Assembly (NCBI RefSeq): GCF_029490015.1
Contig: NZ_CP120469.1
Span: 62,001 to 126,000 of the forward strand
DNA length: 64,000 nt
Origin: Halobaculum limi
GTDB lineage: Archaea > Halobacteriota > Halobacteria > Halobacteriales > Haloferacaceae
Reading direction: 5' to 3'
The translations under genes and the position numbers were made by a program. Within the stretch, counting starts at the first letter, position 1. Each line of letters begins with the position of its first letter. Shown in pieces: positions 47,642 to 56,386 of the stretch. Below the pieces are notes generated by a model. It made no database searches, was not told where the DNA came from, and saw nothing but the letters and a program-made list of their open reading frames with translations.

Positions 47642-48388
47642 TTACAAGACGCCGTCCGAGCCGAGGTCGGAGAGTACACGCTCGGCGGCGTCGAGCGCCT
47701 CGTACGTGTCGGGATCCGCTTCCGACTCGAAGACAAGCCATGCCACGTCGTGGTCGCGTGCCGTCCCGACGGCTTCTTCGACGTTGAGTGCGCCAGCACC
47801 GACCTCGCAGGGGTCGCCCCCGAGGCGGTCGTAGCCCTTCAGGTGCGCCAGTTCGATTCGGTCTCCGAATCTGTTGAGGGTGTCGATGGGGTCAACGCCC
47901 GCCGCGCCGGCCCACCCGAGATCGAGTTCAAGCCCGACGCCGTCGGCGCCATCGAGCAATCGAGCCAACGCCAGTTCTCCCTTGACGTCGACGAACTCCT
48001 GATCGTGGGTATGGTAGTGGAACGAGAATCCTCGCTCAGCCATCTCGTCAGCGGCGGTGGCGAGTCGGTTCGCGGCGGCGTCGACAGCAGCGGTCGACGT
48101 GAAGTGCTCTGGGTCGAGCCACGGGACGACGATGTGCTCACAGCCGAGCGCCTCGTATGTGGCCGCCACCTCGTCAGGCGACGACTCAATATCGTCGAGG
48201 GAGACGTGTGCCGCGACAGGGGCGAGGCCGCTCTCGTCGAGTGCGGCGCGAACGTCGTCAGTCTGTGCACCGTCGAGGCCGGCGAATTCGACGCCCGAGA
48301 GGTCGGTCGCACCGATGCGAGTGATCGTCTGAGGAAGCGTGTCTTCGACCGCGCGGAGACTGTACAGTTGGATAGCGAAGTCGGTCAC
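47642..48388 (-). CDS. Sugar phosphate isomerase/epimerase-like TIM barrel
   Basis: 248 residues, GTG start at 48388 (VTDFAIQLYSLRAVEDTLP). Xylose-isomerase-like TIM barrel: GATDLSGVEFAGLDGAQTDD, HIVVPWLDPEHF, FSFHYHTHDQEF, LDLGWAGAAGVDPIDTLNRFGDRIELAHLKGYDRLGG and GAGALNVEEAVGTARDHDVAWLVFESEAD. The Glu, Asp, His and Glu of the metal site are visible. It could act on a sugar, inositol or sugar acid. Stands alone. Confidence 0.88.
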   Translation of the reverse strand: MTDFAIQLYSLRAVEDTLPQTITRIGATDLSGVEFAGLDGAQTDDVRAALDESGLAPVAAHVSLDDIESSPDEVAATYEALGCEHIVVPWLDPEHFTSTAAVDAAANRLATAADEMAERGFSFHYHTHDQEFVDVKGELALARLLDGADGVGLELDLGWAGAAGVDPIDTLNRFGDRIELAHLKGYDRLGGDPCEVGAGALNVEEAVGTARDHDVAWLVFESEADPDTYEALDAAERVLSDLGSDGVL

Positions 48389-48561
48389 AGTCGCCGTTCT
48401 CGGGCATCTGTGAAAACGGTGTACCCATACTGGTTGAGAGGCACCGACACCGACCGACTGTCCGAGGTCGACACCGACTCAACTGCTGGTCACCACACCC
48501 ACGGACAGCCCCCGATCTGACCGCCACTCTTTTCACGGGATTGACGGATCACGGAATCGCG

Positions 48562-49314
48562 ATGTCAACGCAATCTGTCAGGGGCGTCGTCGGCGGACTT
48601 GCGACCCGGGGGAACCCGGCGTTCGCGGTCGCCGCCGTGTTCGTCCCACTGGCGGCACTCGGCTACGCGGTCACGGTCGCATCGTTACAAATCCACACCT
48701 ACGTCCACGTGATGTCTGGCGTACTCTGGAGTGGGATTGATCTGTTCATCGGCGCGGTACTGGGCCCAGTCATCGGTGGTCTCGACGAAGAACAAAGCGC
48801 CGCGGTGTTTGAGCGATTGACGCCGAAGACGGCGTTTCTCTTGCCCGCACTTGCAGCGACGACGATAGCCGGTGGCATCACGCTCGCGACTCGCCTCGGG
48901 GTGTTCCCGCACGCAGAGTCGTGGCTCGCGCTATTCACCGCAGTCAACGTAATTTCGATTTTGCTGGTGTTTGGGTGGCGGATGAACGTTCTCGGTGACC
49001 GTCGCTGGCAGGCAGTGTTCGTCGTCGGCACCGTCGGGTCGCTAGCGTGGGTGGCGACGACCATCGGATCGTTCGCGATGACGACGCCTGTTATCGCTGT
49101 CGCACTTGGCATTGTGACAGTGCTGTCTGTGCAGGGGTTCGGTTTCCTCCTCCCAGGCGAGTTGCGTATCTACCGCGAGATGATCTCGGTCGACCCCGAC
49201 CCGGCGGTCATCTCATCGATTGGTCAGCAGAACGCGAAATTAGGACTCGTGCAGGGCATCTTCCAGTTGCTGCTCATCGCTGATATGGTGTACCTACGCT
49301 ACGGCGGCTTCTGA
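48562..49314 (+). CDS. Membrane protein of unknown function (CopD/DUF2269-like pattern)
   Basis: 250 residues from ATG 48562 (MSTQSVRGVV). Six or seven hydrophobic segments. YVHVMSGVLWSGIDLFIGAVLGPVIGGLDEEQSAAVFERLTPKTAFLLPALAAT carries the H-x-x-S-G-x-x-W-x-G pattern seen in membrane haem or metal proteins such as CopD and DUF2269. Function not established. It has no operon partner. Confidence 0.68.
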   Translation: MSTQSVRGVVGGLATRGNPAFAVAAVFVPLAALGYAVTVASLQIHTYVHVMSGVLWSGIDLFIGAVLGPVIGGLDEEQSAAVFERLTPKTAFLLPALAATTIAGGITLATRLGVFPHAESWLALFTAVNVISILLVFGWRMNVLGDRRWQAVFVVGTVGSLAWVATTIGSFAMTTPVIAVALGIVTVLSVQGFGFLLPGELRIYREMISVDPDPAVISSIGQQNAKLGLVQGIFQLLLIADMVYLRYGGF

Positions 49315-49356
49315 GCACCGTCGCGGTGAGGTGACGTAGTCAGGACAACTTCGTTC

Positions 49357-50367
49357 TCACTCCGGTGCCGACAGCACCGACTCGGGGAGGTACGCCGTCA
49401 CCGTCCAGTTCGGCGCGTCGACCACCTGACTGATCTTCAGGTCGACAGCGGCCGAGCAGAGCACGTACGCGTCGACGGGGTCGAACCCACGGCGCTCGTG
49501 GAGGTGGTCGATCATTCGGTCGATGGCCGCCCGCGTCGCGTCCATCAGATCAGGTTCGATGCCAGTGGTCGCGTACATCTCCTCGTCGTGGCCGCTTGGG
49601 GTGAACGGCCCAGTCGTCTCGAACTCGGGCCCGTCGACGGGTCGGTCGGAGACCACATCGAGGCGGACGGTGACCGACATTGGGGCCTCGATGCCGGTGA
49701 GACACACCTCGCCATCGCCTTGTGCGGCGTGACAGTCGCCGATAGAGAACAGTGCTCCCGCCGCCTCGACGGGGAGATACAGCCGCGACCCGGCGGTGAG
49801 GTGTTTCACGTCGACATTGCCACCGACGTTGCGCGGCGGGATGGTCGAGTGGGCTCCGTCTTCCCCTGGGGCAATTCCGAGATTCCCTGGGAATGGCGCG
49901 ATCGGAACGGCGACGTCTGGGGCGTCATCGTCGACGAACGTTGCAACTGGCGTCCCGTCGCGGCGGGTGTCCAAATCCCATTCACGGACGTGTGCGTCGC
50001 GGAAGCGGTCAGGGAGGAGGCCTGCCTCACGGTCGCCAGAGGGGACGGCGGTCACGCCCCACCCCTCGTGTTCGAACGCCAGCAGGTCGACAACAAGGGT
50101 GTCACCCGCCGTTGCTCCCTCAACGGCGACCGGGCCGGTCAGCGGGTGACCATCCGCGTCGACTGCTAAGAGGTCTTTGACGGTCGCTGGCGGCGTCACT
50201 TGCCCGTCGTACGCGTCACGACAATCGAACACGATGACGGTTCCAGGGTCGACGGTACACACCGGGTCGATAGCGTTGTCCCAGCGATAGTGCAGGGTAT
50301 CGTCGGTGGCGTCGACGTGATGATCTGGAGTGGGGGCGTCGGCGACGGCGAAGCGGCGGTTAGGCAC
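49357..50367 (-). CDS. Acetamidase/formamidase family protein
   Basis: 336 residues, GTG start at 50367 (MPNRRFAVADAPTPDHHVD). Conserved: HYRWDNAIDPVCTVDPGTVIVFDCRDAYDGQVT, PLTGPVAVEGATAGDTLVVDLL, PFPGNLGIAPGEDGAHSTIPPRNVGGNVDVKHLTAGSRLYLPVEAAGALFSIGDCHAAQGDGEVCLTGIEAP and FDPVDAYVLCSAAVDLKISQVVDAPNWTVTAYLPE. This is the FmdA/AmdA fold that hydrolyses formamide or acetamide. The upstream frame runs on to 50658 but would overlap the divergent HalOD1 gene, so the GTG is chosen. Confidence 0.9.
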   Translation of the reverse strand: MPNRRFAVADAPTPDHHVDATDDTLHYRWDNAIDPVCTVDPGTVIVFDCRDAYDGQVTPPATVKDLLAVDADGHPLTGPVAVEGATAGDTLVVDLLAFEHEGWGVTAVPSGDREAGLLPDRFRDAHVREWDLDTRRDGTPVATFVDDDAPDVAVPIAPFPGNLGIAPGEDGAHSTIPPRNVGGNVDVKHLTAGSRLYLPVEAAGALFSIGDCHAAQGDGEVCLTGIEAPMSVTVRLDVVSDRPVDGPEFETTGPFTPSGHDEEMYATTGIEPDLMDATRAAIDRMIDHLHERRGFDPVDAYVLCSAAVDLKISQVVDAPNWTVTAYLPESVLSAPE

Positions 50368-50507
50368 GTTCCGGTGTTGGCGGTCGCGACGATAACTGTG
50401 GCTCTCAGTACGGACGCGATGTCCGACAGTGCCCACGCTAGCGTCAATTTGGTTCAACTCACCAACATTGTTATCACGATACACCCCGTGTTGTTGTTCA
50501 ATAACAT

Positions 50508-50834
50508 ATGGATAGTCCTCAGTCCGGTGACTCTGACACCGATACGCACCTCTCGGTCGTCGAACGCCGGCAGTTCGATCCGACCACCAGCGACGACCTG
50601 GCGAGACTCGTCGTCGAGACCGTCGCCGCCACCGCCGACAACGGTGCGGCCGAGACACCAGCAGGGCCGCCCTTATACGAGTCAGTCGACATCGACGCGC
50701 TGTTTCAGGTGCTGTTCGATACCGGTCAAGACCCGGACAACCAACTGGCGCACGAACAACTGTCGTTCGAGTACCGAGGCTTCATCGTCGTCGTCACCGG
50801 TGAGGGCCGTATCGACGTCCAAACGGCTACCTGA
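50508..50834 (+). CDS. HalOD1 output-domain protein
   Basis: 108 residues. DLARLVVETVAATADNGAAETPAGPPLYESVDIDALFQVLFDTGQDPDNQLAHEQLSFEYRGFIVVVTGEGRIDVQ has the L-x-x-x-V-D-x-D-A-L-x-x-L and F-x-Y-x-G-(F/Y)-x-V-x-V patterns of HalOD1. An acidic lead of 25 residues precedes it. Divergent from the formamidase gene. Mechanism unknown. Confidence 0.83.
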   Translation: MDSPQSGDSDTDTHLSVVERRQFDPTTSDDLARLVVETVAATADNGAAETPAGPPLYESVDIDALFQVLFDTGQDPDNQLAHEQLSFEYRGFIVVVTGEGRIDVQTAT

Positions 50835-51168
50835 GTCGATTCACCAGCTTCGCCGGAACAAACAGACACCGCCATCGGCTTAAGACTCGTTCGGTGAGCT
50901 CGCCTATCACCGGATCGTCAACTGAGTTGCCCGAGAATCCGAAGCAACAGCGACGGCCGAGCAGGCCGCCGATGTTCGAGTTCATGCTGTAACCTCACAC
51001 GGATACAGCCAGTCCCACGGACACGTTCATCGTACCTATATCCTTCGACCAGATACGTACCGCGTTTGTATCGCTCCCGACAGTCGTGAGTGTCGACGCC
51101 GAGCGTCTGGGGTCGCTATCGCTGGTGGGGTGAACCAATCAAAAACGTGGTGACGGCTTCTGCAGGTG
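50835..51168. other. Intergenic region
   Basis: 334 nt between HalOD1 and UspA 3' ends. A 52-codon minus-strand frame starting near 50987 lacks family features and haloarchaeal acidity; I see no supported gene, RNA or clear stem. Confidence 0.35.
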
Positions 51169-51657
51169 TTACTCGGAGTCGCCTCGGACGAACGTGACTG
51201 GGCAGTGGGCCGACAGCATAACCTCCTGAGCGGTGCTGCCGAAGACTGCTTTGCCGGTCGGCGAGCGCTTGCGACCACCGACGAGGAGCATATCGGCCTC
51301 CTCCTCGGCCGCGAGGTCGCTAATTCCGTCACTCGAATCGGCAAGTGCGCCGCGGACGGTGTACTCGACGCCTGCAGCGTCAAGGCGGTCACCGAGTGCG
51401 CGAATCGTGTCGAGGCGGCGGGCCACGACGTCGGGGTTTACCTCTGCCTGCGGGTCGAAGTCGAGTGCCTCGCGGTCGGCGGTGTACTCATCGCGTGTGA
51501 ATACGTGACCGAGGACGACGCGTGCGCCAGAGGGTCCGGCCATCGAGATGGCCTCCTCGGCGAGCCGCTCGACTCGGTCGCCGTCTTTACCGCCGACAGC
51601 GACGAAGATAGTCTGGAATCCGGTCGCAGCTTGCTTGTGTTCGGTACCTGCGTTCAT
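51169..51657 (-). CDS. Universal stress protein UspA family
   Basis: 162 residues from ATG 51657 (MNAGTEHKQ); an ATG two codons earlier is also in frame. Core TIFVAVGGKDGDRVERLAEEAISMA, then EEADMLLVGGRKRSPTGKAVFGSTAQEVMLSAHCPVTFVRGD has the G-2x-G-9x-G-S signature. The DNA upstream has a TATA-like box (CTTATC) 27 nt before 51657 and a perfect dyad at 51700 that matches the TrmB motif. It resembles the UspA at 2013 more than the one at 6688. Confidence 0.88.
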   Translation of the reverse strand: MNAGTEHKQAATGFQTIFVAVGGKDGDRVERLAEEAISMAGPSGARVVLGHVFTRDEYTADREALDFDPQAEVNPDVVARRLDTIRALGDRLDAAGVEYTVRGALADSSDGISDLAAEEEADMLLVGGRKRSPTGKAVFGSTAQEVMLSAHCPVTFVRGDSE

Positions 51658-51699
51658 ACCCACTCATACGCCACGGGGGCTGATAAGGCTGTCGAATTT

Positions 51700-51719
51700 T
51701 TTACTCAGATTCGAGTAAA
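51700..51719 (-). promoter_or_regulatory. TrmB-type dyad upstream of UspA gene
   Basis: TTTACTC (51700-51706) / GAGTAAA (51713-51719), 6-nt spacer, perfect 7-bp arms. It contains TACT-N7-GAGTA, the haloarchaeal TrmB consensus. It lies 43-62 nt upstream of the ATG, just above the TATA region, an activator-like position. Confidence 0.55.
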
Positions 51720-51840
51720 GTTCTATACTGATCCTTCATTAAGTCTACTCGGCGGCGACAGTGCTCGCTGACTCTGTGGCGTCGCTGCCGAGTCCCGGTA
51801 GCGTCCTCAAAAGAATCGATGGGCGGCGACGTGGGTGGCG

Positions 51841-53265
51841 TCAGTCGTCGCTGACGGCGACCGGCGTTACAGAGACGTGGAGGTATGTGAGTCGCGGGTC
51901 GGTCGAGGTCGAGACGTCGAGGTCGATAGAGAGCACATCTGAATCGTACTGGAAGTTGTTGGGTTTGCCGTTGATCGTGATAGTCTCGCCAATTATCGCG
52001 CCTTCGATGTTGACGGTGGGGCCGCCACCGCCGTTGAGGTCGACGTCCGACCCCGGTGCGTACAGGAAGCCGACGAAGCGGTACTTGCCGTTGAAGTCGA
52101 CGTCGCCGTCCGAGTGAACCACGACGCGGGTCGTGTTTGCGACCCCACCGAGGTTGACGGCGTCGCCACCGCTGATGGCGACGCGCCCGCGCACGTGCAC
52201 GGTGAACGACCCGTCGCCGACGACGGTCACGGTGTCTGGGGCGAATCGGCCGTTGACGACGAGACTCACGTTCCCGTCGGTCGTGTTGATTGTGAGGTCA
52301 CCGGTGAAGGGGCCGTCGACGAAGTACGTCTCCGGCCCCGTCAGATCCGTTCCGGTCACGGGGGCACAAGCCATCGCACCAGACGCACAGTCGCTAACGA
52401 GTGACTCGATCAGTGGGTCCGCGGAGGGATGGCTGATTCCATCTTTGACGGGTTTCAGGTCACCTTCTTTCATACCATTGTAGGTAATCCCACCTTCTGC
52501 TGTCGCGAGGACGACGTGATCAAAGTCGATTTCGCTGGGGGCGAACAGCGAGACAGTCGCGGTTTGTGCGTCGTGATCATACGCGACAGTTCCGCCGGTT
52601 CGGCCGGCGAGGAATCGGCCCCACGCGTCGTAGTACTCACTGTTGACCGTGACGACAATCACTGCGTCCTCGATGGGGTTTGAAATGGCGAGCGACTCGT
52701 TCGGGTATGAGACGGTTGTCGGCCCACCTGGGCGGACCACGACTGTCTCATCGGTGATCCCGTTCCCCGTGACTGCAATGATTGGAAGCGTTAGCGTCCG
52801 ATCGCGGAAGTGCACTTCTGGCGGCGTCACCATTGCACTCCCGGCGTCGCCGCGCGTCCACACGCCACCGCCCTGGTAGGCAACACTCGTCTCGCCATCC
52901 CGGTATACGACAGCACCGAGTGTTGTGTTGACGAGGACGGCCTCGATTGCGCCCGTCTCGGGATCTCTGAGAGTGACGTTCATCCACCCACCGTCGCCGT
53001 CTACCGTACGGATCGCGTCGGGACTGCCCGTGAGCGTCACTTGGCGGGAGTCACTGCTGCCGAACGCGACGAGACTGGCGTCTGCATCCAACTGCGTCAT
53101 TGACCGCTCGGCACTCCCTGTCATCGCGACGGACTGCACGTCGTCGAGTCCCGGGGCTCCAACGCCCACAACGATGCCGGCGGAGACGACAGTGATCGCC
53201 ATCAGGAGAACGAGCCCGATCACTTCGCTTTGCCCACGGTCGTCCCCAGCCCAAACGCTCCTCAT
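51841..53265 (-). CDS. DUF7289-like pilin-type exported protein
   Basis: 474 residues. N-terminus DDRGQSEVIGLVLLMAITVVSAGIVVGVGAP is a class III (type IV pilin) signal: charged lead, cleavage region before QSEVIG and a hydrophobic helix, as in haloarchaeal pilins and DUF7289 proteins. The mature part is beta-rich and contains a run of short beta repeats in the last 150 residues (LTINTTDGNVSLVVNGRFAPDTVTVVGDGSFTVHVRGRVAISGGDAVNLGG) resembling a beta-helix. It could be a surface or pilus-associated protein. It is followed downstream on the same strand by no pilin partner; a Tat beta-helix protein is upstream (53343). Confidence 0.78.
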   Translation of the reverse strand: MRSVWAGDDRGQSEVIGLVLLMAITVVSAGIVVGVGAPGLDDVQSVAMTGSAERSMTQLDADASLVAFGSSDSRQVTLTGSPDAIRTVDGDGGWMNVTLRDPETGAIEAVLVNTTLGAVVYRDGETSVAYQGGGVWTRGDAGSAMVTPPEVHFRDRTLTLPIIAVTGNGITDETVVVRPGGPTTVSYPNESLAISNPIEDAVIVVTVNSEYYDAWGRFLAGRTGGTVAYDHDAQTATVSLFAPSEIDFDHVVLATAEGGITYNGMKEGDLKPVKDGISHPSADPLIESLVSDCASGAMACAPVTGTDLTGPETYFVDGPFTGDLTINTTDGNVSLVVNGRFAPDTVTVVGDGSFTVHVRGRVAISGGDAVNLGGVANTTRVVVHSDGDVDFNGKYRFVGFLYAPGSDVDLNGGGGPTVNIEGAIIGETITINGKPNNFQYDSDVLSIDLDVSTSTDPRLTYLHVSVTPVAVSDD

Positions 53266-53342
53266 TGGACGCGAGAACGTCTGAGGCGTACTATGTTACA
53301 CAGCGACTACCAGATGTGTACCGATTGTTGTCGACGCCGCGC

Positions 53343-55427
53343 CTACTGCTCGCGCAACTGTTCGAAGATCGCTTGTTGCGCTGTACTGTCAATCTCGAAT
53401 CTATTGTCACTCACGGAGACTCCCTCACTCTCGACCCGCCAGCCAAAGCCCGAGAGGTCGGCGTCGGACCGCACTGTGACACCGGTGACTGTTGCGTCAC
53501 GGACGTTTCGGAGGCCGATCCCGTACGCCGCGATGTCAGAGACGGGAATACGGTTCGGATTCTCAATACGGTCGCCATCGATCGTCACGCCCTCGACGTC
53601 TGCGAGTTCGATCCCGTGTCCGGCCACACCGCGTATCCTGTTGTTTGAGAGTGTGACATTTCGGTGTGGGCGGCCGGTTGTCGAGGCGTCCGGAGCAAGC
53701 CCCTCACCACCGTCGACCCCGACAACGATCGCACGGGGAATCCCAGATGGGACACCGACGAGGCCGGTATCGCGGATGTCATTGTCACGGATCCGGACGT
53801 CCGTGCTCCATCCCTTGAGGTCGCTAAATCCGGGACGAATGTCACCGGAAGCGTCGAGTTCGATCCCATTGGCGTTCGTCCCGAGGAAGCGGTTCCTCTC
53901 GATCACACCACCGGCGACGCCACCGAAGCGAACGTAGCGTGCTCGCGTGGCCTCGACGGTGTTGTCCCGCACGACCGCCTCTCTGTTTCGCATCCGGGGG
54001 CCGACGAGCGCATCACCGACCTCGAGGATGTCACGAACCGAGTCTGTGAACGTGACTGACTCGGGGTTCACCGCGTCGTCCGTTATTCCGCCACCGCGTT
54101 CGTCGACGGCGTCCACCGCCGGCAGCATCCCGATCCGTTCGAGGCTTGGCGTCGCTGCGACGAGTCTGTCGCCCGCACCGACACGCGTGCCGAAATCGGC
54201 GGCGACGGCAACGGTCTGGTCGTCGAGGAATTCCCGGACCGCCATCAGTTCCGTGTCGGCGACAATGGGGTCGTCGCTGGTCCGCCGGAAGGTGTTCCCC
54301 TCAACCAACGGCCCGCGCGGACAATTGTTACAGTGGACACCGTCGGCGTTCGTGGCGACGAGTGCACCTGAATTGGGGGCCGGCGTGACGACGCAGTCTC
54401 GGACTACCGGACGATCACAGGCGTTGAACTCGAACGCGAAGTTTGCCGTCGAGTGGACGCGAACCCGTTCGTACGTCGGTTCCGTGACGTCCGCGTGTAT
54501 AAACAGCGTAGCGTTCTGATGTCGAGGGATCAGCGCGAGGCGTCGGTCGACCTGGAGTCCACCCGGTTCGATACCGTCGGCCAACCGTAGTTCGGCCGTC
54601 TGGGTGTCGATAGCGTCGATTCGAGCGAACCGTTTGAAATTGCTGCGCGCATCCTCAGTTACACGCTTAACGCGCGCTCCGTCAGCGGTGAACACATTGG
54701 CAGAGATGACAAGCGGCTCGTGAGCTGTGAAGGGCGCGGCGTCGACGTTTGGAAATCCGTCGTCGACTGCCAGTGTGATCGTCCGTCTGTCTGCTGAGAG
54801 GTCGACGATACGCCCCTGTGTGAACGGAAGCGGGTCGTGGCGTATCGTGAGATCACGGATTGTCGGCCCCTGTGGCCTGTCGGTGGCGGTCGCGCCTCGG
54901 CGATTGCGAAACAAGAGGAAGCCGCGTGTCGGATCGGTGAGCACGACTTCTGCCGTCCCTTCGGCCGCAGGCGGTGGGCCGGCGATAGTCACACCGCTGA
55001 GACCCGTTCCGTCAAAGTGGACTCGGTCGCCATCGCGTGGATATTCGTACGTCGGAGCCTCACTAGCGTCGAACTGATAGGTTCCTGCTGCCAGTCGGAG
55101 TTCCCCACCGTCGGTCTTCCTGAGGCTATCCAGTGCTGCGGCGAACGCCGAAGCACCACCGCCATCAAACTCAACAACTGGTGTTTTCTCGGGGGTTGTG
55201 GATCCGACTGTCGCACCTGTCGTGGGGGTTGGCGTCGCGGGTGCTGCCTCAGTCTGACTTGTAGCAGACTCCTCACCATTAGAGGTCGATTCGCTCGATC
55301 CATCCCCGCCGCACCCTGCGAGCGCGACGGCAGCGCCCGTGGCAGCAAGATATCGGCGACGAGACGTGCGTAGCCTTCCTCCAACACTGGGAGGTTCACG
55401 ACGTCCCCCGTCGTCATCTTCGGTCAC
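53343..55427 (-). CDS. Exported right-handed beta-helix (NosD/pectate-lyase-like) lipoprotein
   Basis: 694 residues, GTG start at 55427 with an AT-rich TATA-like site about 28 nt upstream. N-terminus has twin Arg (SRRRYLAATGAAV) and lipobox AGCGG with Cys about 39. A Ser/Thr/Glu/Pro linker (40-80) follows. The body is a parallel beta-helix: repeated short segments such as ATFIHADVTEPTYERVRVHS, RDNTVEATRARYVRFGGVAGGVIERNRFLGTNANGIELDASG and RNVTLSNNRIRGVAGHGIELADVEGVTIDGDRIENPN. Such proteins bind or cut polysaccharide. Enzyme activity cannot be shown from sequence. Confidence 0.85.
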   Translation of the reverse strand: MTEDDDGGRREPPSVGGRLRTSRRRYLAATGAAVALAGCGGDGSSESTSNGEESATSQTEAAPATPTPTTGATVGSTTPEKTPVVEFDGGGASAFAAALDSLRKTDGGELRLAAGTYQFDASEAPTYEYPRDGDRVHFDGTGLSGVTIAGPPPAAEGTAEVVLTDPTRGFLLFRNRRGATATDRPQGPTIRDLTIRHDPLPFTQGRIVDLSADRRTITLAVDDGFPNVDAAPFTAHEPLVISANVFTADGARVKRVTEDARSNFKRFARIDAIDTQTAELRLADGIEPGGLQVDRRLALIPRHQNATLFIHADVTEPTYERVRVHSTANFAFEFNACDRPVVRDCVVTPAPNSGALVATNADGVHCNNCPRGPLVEGNTFRRTSDDPIVADTELMAVREFLDDQTVAVAADFGTRVGAGDRLVAATPSLERIGMLPAVDAVDERGGGITDDAVNPESVTFTDSVRDILEVGDALVGPRMRNREAVVRDNTVEATRARYVRFGGVAGGVIERNRFLGTNANGIELDASGDIRPGFSDLKGWSTDVRIRDNDIRDTGLVGVPSGIPRAIVVGVDGGEGLAPDASTTGRPHRNVTLSNNRIRGVAGHGIELADVEGVTIDGDRIENPNRIPVSDIAAYGIGLRNVRDATVTGVTVRSDADLSGFGWRVESEGVSVSDNRFEIDSTAQQAIFEQLREQ

Positions 55428-55585
55428 ATATGCCTATCTTGCTACTTCCAGTTATTTTTACACCCTAATGGCCAGCGGCAAGGTCCCCGGCGCCAGTGGC
55501 AGCCAAATTCGATAGCGAACGAACGTTTGACACAAGGTTAGGCTGCTCATGATGAATATCGGACGAGAACTGGACTGTAACTGAT

Positions 55586-56290
55586 ATGCACAGTGTTCTC
55601 CGACCGATGGAGCCGGCACACGTCCTCGGACCGCTCACCACCGACCACGTCCAGTCGGCGCTGGAAACGCACGTGACGCTGTATGGTGTGTTCCATCGGA
55701 ACTACGCCGCACTCTCGGAGTTCGAACTCGCGGTGGAGTCCAACGTCGACGGCGAGTCGGCTGACTGGACGGCTGACGACGCCCTCGGCGGGTCGTTCGT
55801 CGAGTACCTCCGCCACCTACAGAACTTTGTCGACGCACAGACCCTCCTCGCGGAGTACACAAGCACCCTTGAGAGTGAGTGGTTCGATGACGAACAGGCC
55901 GAACGCTACCGCGAACTGGCCGCTGATCTCGATGTCGTCGCAATGGCTGCGTTCCTCTCGGAACTTCCAGCGTGTCTGATTGCGGTAGGGCGCGACTCGT
56001 TCGTCCGGTCAGCGACTGCCGACGATGATGGACACAGTGGGGTGAACGACGCTGGGTGTCTCCTCTCGTGTGACCGTCTGATGAATTGGAACGGGTGGAG
56101 CGACGATGCGCGGCGTGTGCTTGCGGGGTTCGACGAGGCTGTCCTCCTCTCCTCGGCGGTCGAGTCATACATTGCCGCGCAGTCGACGTTACACGCACAG
56201 TTGTTCGAACTCCTCGAGGAGCAACTTGCTGAGACGGATATCGACGAACGGTTCCTGTCGTCCGCCGACGTGTGGGCGGTGACGGATTGA
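55586..56290 (+). CDS. Protein of unknown function upstream of a REC-PAS-GAF kinase
   Basis: 234 acidic residues with no signal peptide and no membrane helix. It is largely helical: HVQSALETHVTLYGVFHRNYAALSEFELAVESNVDG, FVEYLRHLQNFVDAQTLLAEYTSTLESEWFDDEQAERYRELAADLDVVAMAAFLSELPACLIAVGRDSF, and a helical tail AQSTLHAQLFELLEEQLAETDIDERFLSSADVWAV. I do not recognise it. Start at ATG 55586; Met8 is an alternative. It is 96 nt before the kinase GTG on the same strand, but the kinase has its own promoter. Confidence 0.6.
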   Translation: MHSVLRPMEPAHVLGPLTTDHVQSALETHVTLYGVFHRNYAALSEFELAVESNVDGESADWTADDALGGSFVEYLRHLQNFVDAQTLLAEYTSTLESEWFDDEQAERYRELAADLDVVAMAAFLSELPACLIAVGRDSFVRSATADDDGHSGVNDAGCLLSCDRLMNWNGWSDDARRVLAGFDEAVLLSSAVESYIAAQSTLHAQLFELLEEQLAETDIDERFLSSADVWAVTD

Positions 56291-56355
56291 CTCACGTAGT
56301 GCGGTCTCGTGAACGCCAGTTGCTCACACTCGTCTATTGATACCAATTCGCACAC

Positions 56356-56360
56356 TTTAT
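56356..56360 (+). promoter_or_regulatory. TATA-like box for REC-PAS-GAF kinase
   Basis: CTTTATCAT, centred about 28 nt before GTG 56387; supports the GTG as a leaderless start instead of an upstream ATG-like start at 56309. Confidence 0.45.
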
Positions 56361-56386
56361 CATCCCGTACCCGACCATCAACTGTA

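Noticed and set aside
50835-50990. 52-codon minus-strand frame in the HalOD1-UspA gap
   Set aside because: No motif, basic composition and no promoter; not supported as a gene.
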